Assembly: GCA_029224185.1 (NCBI GenBank)
Contig: CM055201.1
Span: forward strand, 18,680,117-18,744,116
Source of the DNA: Karalla daura
Lineage: Eukaryota > Chordata > Actinopteri > Chaetodontiformes > Leiognathidae
DNA length: 64,000 nt
Direction of reading: 5' to 3'
In this document: piece after piece, positions 59,420 to 64,000 of the stretch
Numbering within the stretch: position 1 is the first letter of the stretch
Layout of the letters: each line of letters starts with the position of its first letter
Translations under genes and position numbers: made by a program
Notes under the pieces: model-generated
Database searches by the model: none
Told to the model about the DNA's origin: nothing
What the model saw: only the letters and a program-made list of their open reading frames with translations

Positions 59420-62400
59420 GCCATAAAGCAAAACCAATTTCTAGTCTTTCATCTGACATCATCTTTGCGTCGTGTAAAGACGCTGAGTAATGGAAGTTAC
59501 TAGACATATGTTCTTCACTCTGTTTGTTTTGAGTTAGCACATTGAGTAATCCTATCCATCTAGTCCAGCTAGAGAAGATGACTAAGAAAGGCATTACATG
59601 CAAAGGAGACAGAGGCGAGGATACAAACTTGGGTTACAAACTAAGCGAAACAGAAATGTTTCTACATACATTTATTCATTTTCTGACATTATGCTAAATA
59701 GGTTCACAATAGGCTATCGAGGGCATAGCTGAGAAGTTTCATCCAGCGGGAAGTTTCCCAGAGAGTGCAACTGGTCAATGCTCATTCTGTAAAAACCACA
59801 TCTGAAAAGGATGAATGCGTCCTCTTAGTACACAAAAACAGAAGTTTATTTAGAAATAAACAAATCCATCCACATAATCTTTATTATGAATAACCTTTCT
59901 TTAGTATGGGCTAGGATAGAGTCAACACAAAACTCATTCCAAGGTTAATCATGTCGCTGCTGAATGAGATGATGAAAATGGAAGAAGCCATATGTGAACA
60001 CATAACAATGTCATCTATTTACCTATTCAACTTTGTCCCACTTTACACAGCTGGTTTATGGACAACGTTTCACCACAAGTTATTGTCACAAAAGTGAGTT
60101 AAGAAGGCCACTGATTCCAGAGTGAGGCACTGGTGATTTCAGGACTCTGATCTCACACACTCACTGTATCTGCTGTGATGCTTTTGCCATTATAATACTC
60201 AGAATCACATTTACTACCTCGCCGTGGCTAACCCTTTACTGCAGATATGAGCTATAAAGCCTGTTTATTGGAAATTAATTAATTAGTGGGGTCAGGGTCG
60301 GGTAGGAAATCTGCTGTAAATATTAAAAGAGATTTTGGTGTCAAAGTAAATGCCTCTCCATGGTGGCATGAGGTCACAGTGTATACATAGCTCTTAAATT
60401 AGGAAAAGCACATAAGTTGTGGAACAATGGAGAGTTTTCTTTCTCTGGTTTGGTAAAGTCATTTCTGGCTGTGTGTCCACCGGGTACATTTTGCAGCTTT
60501 TATTTTAAGTGGTAAAACGAACAGAAATATGTTTGGCGCGTATGAAATAAACTTACTGTACCGCTGTTTTCGCCTCATTCATACATCATGGTTACACTTG
60601 CTTACACTGTGCAAGGCTACGGAGGTGAGTTGGGTGGGTGGGTGAGAGGTGTGGTACACACACACACACACTGGTCCAGTCACAAGGTTAAATGAGGCAG
60701 ACTCACTCAATATATAGCTACCAATTAATCTAAATGTGCTAAATGATTGCAGGGCTAATTATTACTGATTTTGGGCTTGATAACGAATAACTCGGGTCTC
60801 TGCCAGTCTGAGTCAGTGTAAATATTTCCGTCTTCTACTTGCCTGTGATTTGCATTTCCTGAATTTATTGCAGGTTTTAAACTTAAAGTTTGGGATGGAC
60901 CTCAAGCTATCCATGACCCACCCATCCATTCACCCATTTTTGTGTGTTAGTGTGGGACTTACTGTCCTATATGTCATGCATGCCATAAAAGAAAATTAAT
61001 GTATCATCGTTGGTGCAAATCTACAGCTGACACCAGGACCATTACTGAGTCAACTCACTGTACGTCTTATTGTCTTCCTGCTTGAGTTTCCACCGACCTG
61101 GTGAAAACAGAAAGATGGGTTTTTCCAACAGCAGCTGCCACAATTTATATCCTGGGTTTGGAGAACAATAGGTGGGAACCTGTGGCTAACGTGCCGCGTG
61201 CCACAATGACACTGTATCACACACCACAGTGAGATGGTGTGCGCCATGAGACTGGTCTGTTGACATAAGGGACGGAGGTACGTTTTACTTCCTTAAACAA
61301 AGCGCAGACACAATGCGAAGGCCTAACAAAGCCGCTAATTTGGCTCTGGAACTCAGTTTGAGTTGAGCTGCCAATCACTAAACCAGCGCTAAAGGGCATA
61401 AGTCAATTAGGAGGCTGCATTTGCAAAATATGACAAAATACAAAACTTTTATTTGTCCATTTTGTAGGTTCTGAGGGGTGTACCCCTACGTATGATGGTT
61501 GTATTGTGGTATTATGTAATACTTATGATCGTGACCTCATTACACAACAAGGGCAGGGTTGGGTATCAGTCACTGGACATATTCCCAACATGTGAGGGCT
61601 CGAGGAAATTTATTTAAACAATTTGCCATCAAGAGGCCATGAACTTTTCATAATAGTATACAGAACAGCAATCCTGTCTCCTCATTCATTCTCTCCACCA
61701 ACTCAGATTTTTCTCCCTTCACGTCCTCTTTTCTAATGTAATTCCCTATCCCCCTCCCCCCTTTTTTCCTCTCATCCCCAGTGAGTAACCGTCTGGTCCA
61801 ACTGGAGAGTCTGACCACAACATGACCACAGCCGTCCATCTTCTCAGACAAAAATACCCCATGCGGCCCTTCGGCAGCCACACCCTTACAAAAATATAGT
61901 GCAGAATACACAGGCACTCGAGGGGAACTAGACGGCTTCCAGCCCAAAATATTTGGAGCCACCGTATGGCCATATCAAAATCTCAGAGATGTAATAAAAA
62001 GTAGAGGTGACTTAATCTGGAGTTTGCTTGCCATGGAAGTCAACTTTTCTAACCAAAATCTTGGAATGAAGGTTTACAAATGTTACATAAGCGACACATT
62101 TGATTGGTCATGTTCATGAGTTTGAATAACCTATTAACCAAAATCTTTCTTTGTTTTACTGACACCACAGTATTTTTTTTTGCTCTCGTTTCTGGTGCAA
62201 CAGAACAATGTCAGTGCTTAACTTTTTAAGCGTTTTTACCACGCTGCTCGTTAAATATTATTGGTGAGCATAACACCCCAAACCGCTGACCAACACCCTG
62301 CGAGACGACAGTGGACGTGATCGGCAAGCACTGGTGAATGCCGGGCCATGCACGGGCCATTCACAAGAAGTTTTCTTGCTGGTACAAGTACCAAGTTGTA

Positions 62401-64000
62401 TCACCCACCACTAGACAGACTCTCTAAACTCTCGAAACCCATCAAACCCCAAAAATGCCTTCATATGCACAAATTCAGGAGCAGGTAAGTGGCATTCAGT
62501 TCACAATAACCAAACAATCAAATGTCTACGCAGAGACAAAAACATGACTGGGAGTCATAGCAGTTGTAAAACTCCATGTTCCATCTGTGCTATGACTGTC
62601 CAAACCAGATCCCGTTGCAGTCCATCCAAAGGTTGTAAATCCCTCTCCCAGTGTGCCAAAGATATCAAGCTGCCGGTGGCACGACAAAGTCACCACGTCA
62701 ACGAGAGTCACTGTCTGAGAGAACATAAACGTCGGTGCCTGCGGAGCATGTATGATGCCAGTGGTCGGTGACGGATCTGTGCGTCCTGACTGATTGGCTT
62801 TGCAACGAAAAAGAAAAGCCAAGAAGCCGAGCTACAGAGAAGGTGTTGGACAGTCTCCCAGGTCAAAGTCTTTCATTGCCTTAATCGTCTGCGTGGTGCA
62901 GAGCAGAAATATTCGCCCACCCAGTGCCCTGGGATCAGATCCTTCTTGCTGGTGGTCCATTTCTTCCCATCGGGTCATCTATGCAGAGTAAATGTATGGT
63001 TCTCATTACATCTTCCTGGCACATAGTTCACTTTCGTGGCTCGTTTATTACTCCCGGTGCGGTTGTTTGATTCACTGGACTGCCAATGTAGGATGGGACA
63101 ACACTGGCTTGGCCAAAGTCTCAGGATCACAGAAAAGCTACTAATGAACTTGTCCCATAATTGTTCTTTTCCAAGACACTCACCACATCTGAATGGTTGG
63201 TCAACTAAGACCTGGACAAACATCATAAATGTGGGCTCTGGCAGATGATACAAAGTGTGAGGGACCTTGGGTCAAGGACTATAAACTTGTTTACTATACT
63301 TACTAAACCTGCTTTTTCATAGTCAAACTTAGACCTGCTCTAAAGCCTGTGGAGAAATGGACCAATGACAAGATGAGGACTGTTTTTTTTCTCCTCCTCT
63401 GCCTCCTGTTTGACTGATAGGACATAGTCAGCAACTTAATTCGTGCCATTTCTCCATCTGGGTTAGTGCAATTAGTGCATTCTGCTAGAATCAATTAGAT
63501 CTTTGTGGTGCCATTGGTCTCAATGAACGAATTTTTCCCATGTTCAGTATTGAGTCCAGAAACTTTTCTACAGGAATCTTTCCATGTACACCCTGCCTGG
63601 TCATCTGCATTTAGGCAACAACTATATTGGGTTGTTATGCCATTATAAAACTCACCACTGGTTAAACCAAGAAGACTGGTTTATTGGTTTCAGATGAGTA
63701 CATATTTATGATTAGGATTATTTTAAGATTGTGTACTAGAAATTATTGTTAATATTACATTATGAAGATGATTTCAAGTACATAAGCCTAGAACTATTAA
63801 CTTTATCATTACAACATCAGAAGGAATCATACACTCAGATAAAACCATCAAATGAACTTTCAAAAACAAAATAATGGTCATTTTAATAGGGTTGTTGTAT
63901 GTATTTATTCACTAGACTGTAAAACTGTCTTCTGGTCCAATTAGAGTTGACTGCCATCTTGTTAAACCCTTGATGCTGAATAAACATTGTATGCTTGTGT

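Larger units (their letters stand above)
52801..64000. other. Gene-poor region, third part
   Basis: No identifiable gene. It holds CA and GT microsatellites, two dispersed-repeat copies (57150-57290, 58465-58580), an interstitial telomeric tract (57582-57621), an 18-bp-arm hairpin (59376-59419), a candidate conserved element (60690-60900), an exon-like segment (61059-61097) and an unresolved frame-rich block (62526-63494). The last could be a decayed mobile element, but no domain is recognisable. Confidence 0.55.

Noticed and set aside
62526..63494. Cluster of open frames on both strands suggesting a transposon gene
   Set aside because: No transposase, reverse transcriptase or other motif can be read, and the frames are interrupted. 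Left as unresolved sequence.

Overview
This is a vertebrate nuclear window, almost certainly from a teleost fish. It holds two multi-exon genes with GT-AG introns, long introns, dozens of (CA)n, (GT)n, (GA)n and (GATA)n microsatellites, and degenerate copies of dispersed repeats typical of fish genomes. There are no bacterial operons, CRISPR arrays or phage genes. Both recognised genes are on the minus strand, in tandem.

Left part (1-16720): the 5' end of vldlr, the very-low-density lipoprotein receptor. Exon 1 (signal peptide, 16260-16335) is followed by an 11-kb intron. Exon 2 (5177-5296) and exon 3 (2685-2807) each encode one LDL-receptor class A repeat. The rest of the receptor lies beyond the left edge. 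A CpG-rich block surrounds exon 1 and is the likely promoter.

Middle (16720-34920): about 5 kb of non-coding DNA, then sh3bp2, the PH/SH2 adaptor 3BP2. Twelve coding exons (22030-26143) splice into an open frame of 582 codons including the stop. All were placed by acceptor and donor sites, and every phase is consistent. The product has an N-terminal PH domain, an acidic tyrosine-containing segment, a proline-rich region, a tankyrase-binding RxxPDG motif and a C-terminal SH2 domain. Two upstream exon-like segments (27057-27160 and 34750-34838) each end in the phase that joins in frame to exon 2. They are proposed as alternative first coding exons.

Right part (34920-64000): about 29 kb with no gene I can recognise. 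It holds microsatellites, diverged dispersed repeats, a tandem duplication, perfect inverted repeats, a short interstitial telomeric tract, an RFX-type X-box pair and a few exon-like or conserved-element-like segments of low confidence.

The two genes are not known to share a pathway. VLDLR is a cell-surface endocytic and reelin receptor; SH3BP2 is a cytoplasmic adaptor in Src/Syk-type tyrosine-kinase signalling. Their adjacency differs from human, where they lie on chromosomes 9 and 4. I found no convincing novel multi-gene system. The most interesting signals are the possible alternative N-termini of sh3bp2, microsatellites sitting directly on splice acceptors, and long complementary dinucleotide tracts inside the introns.
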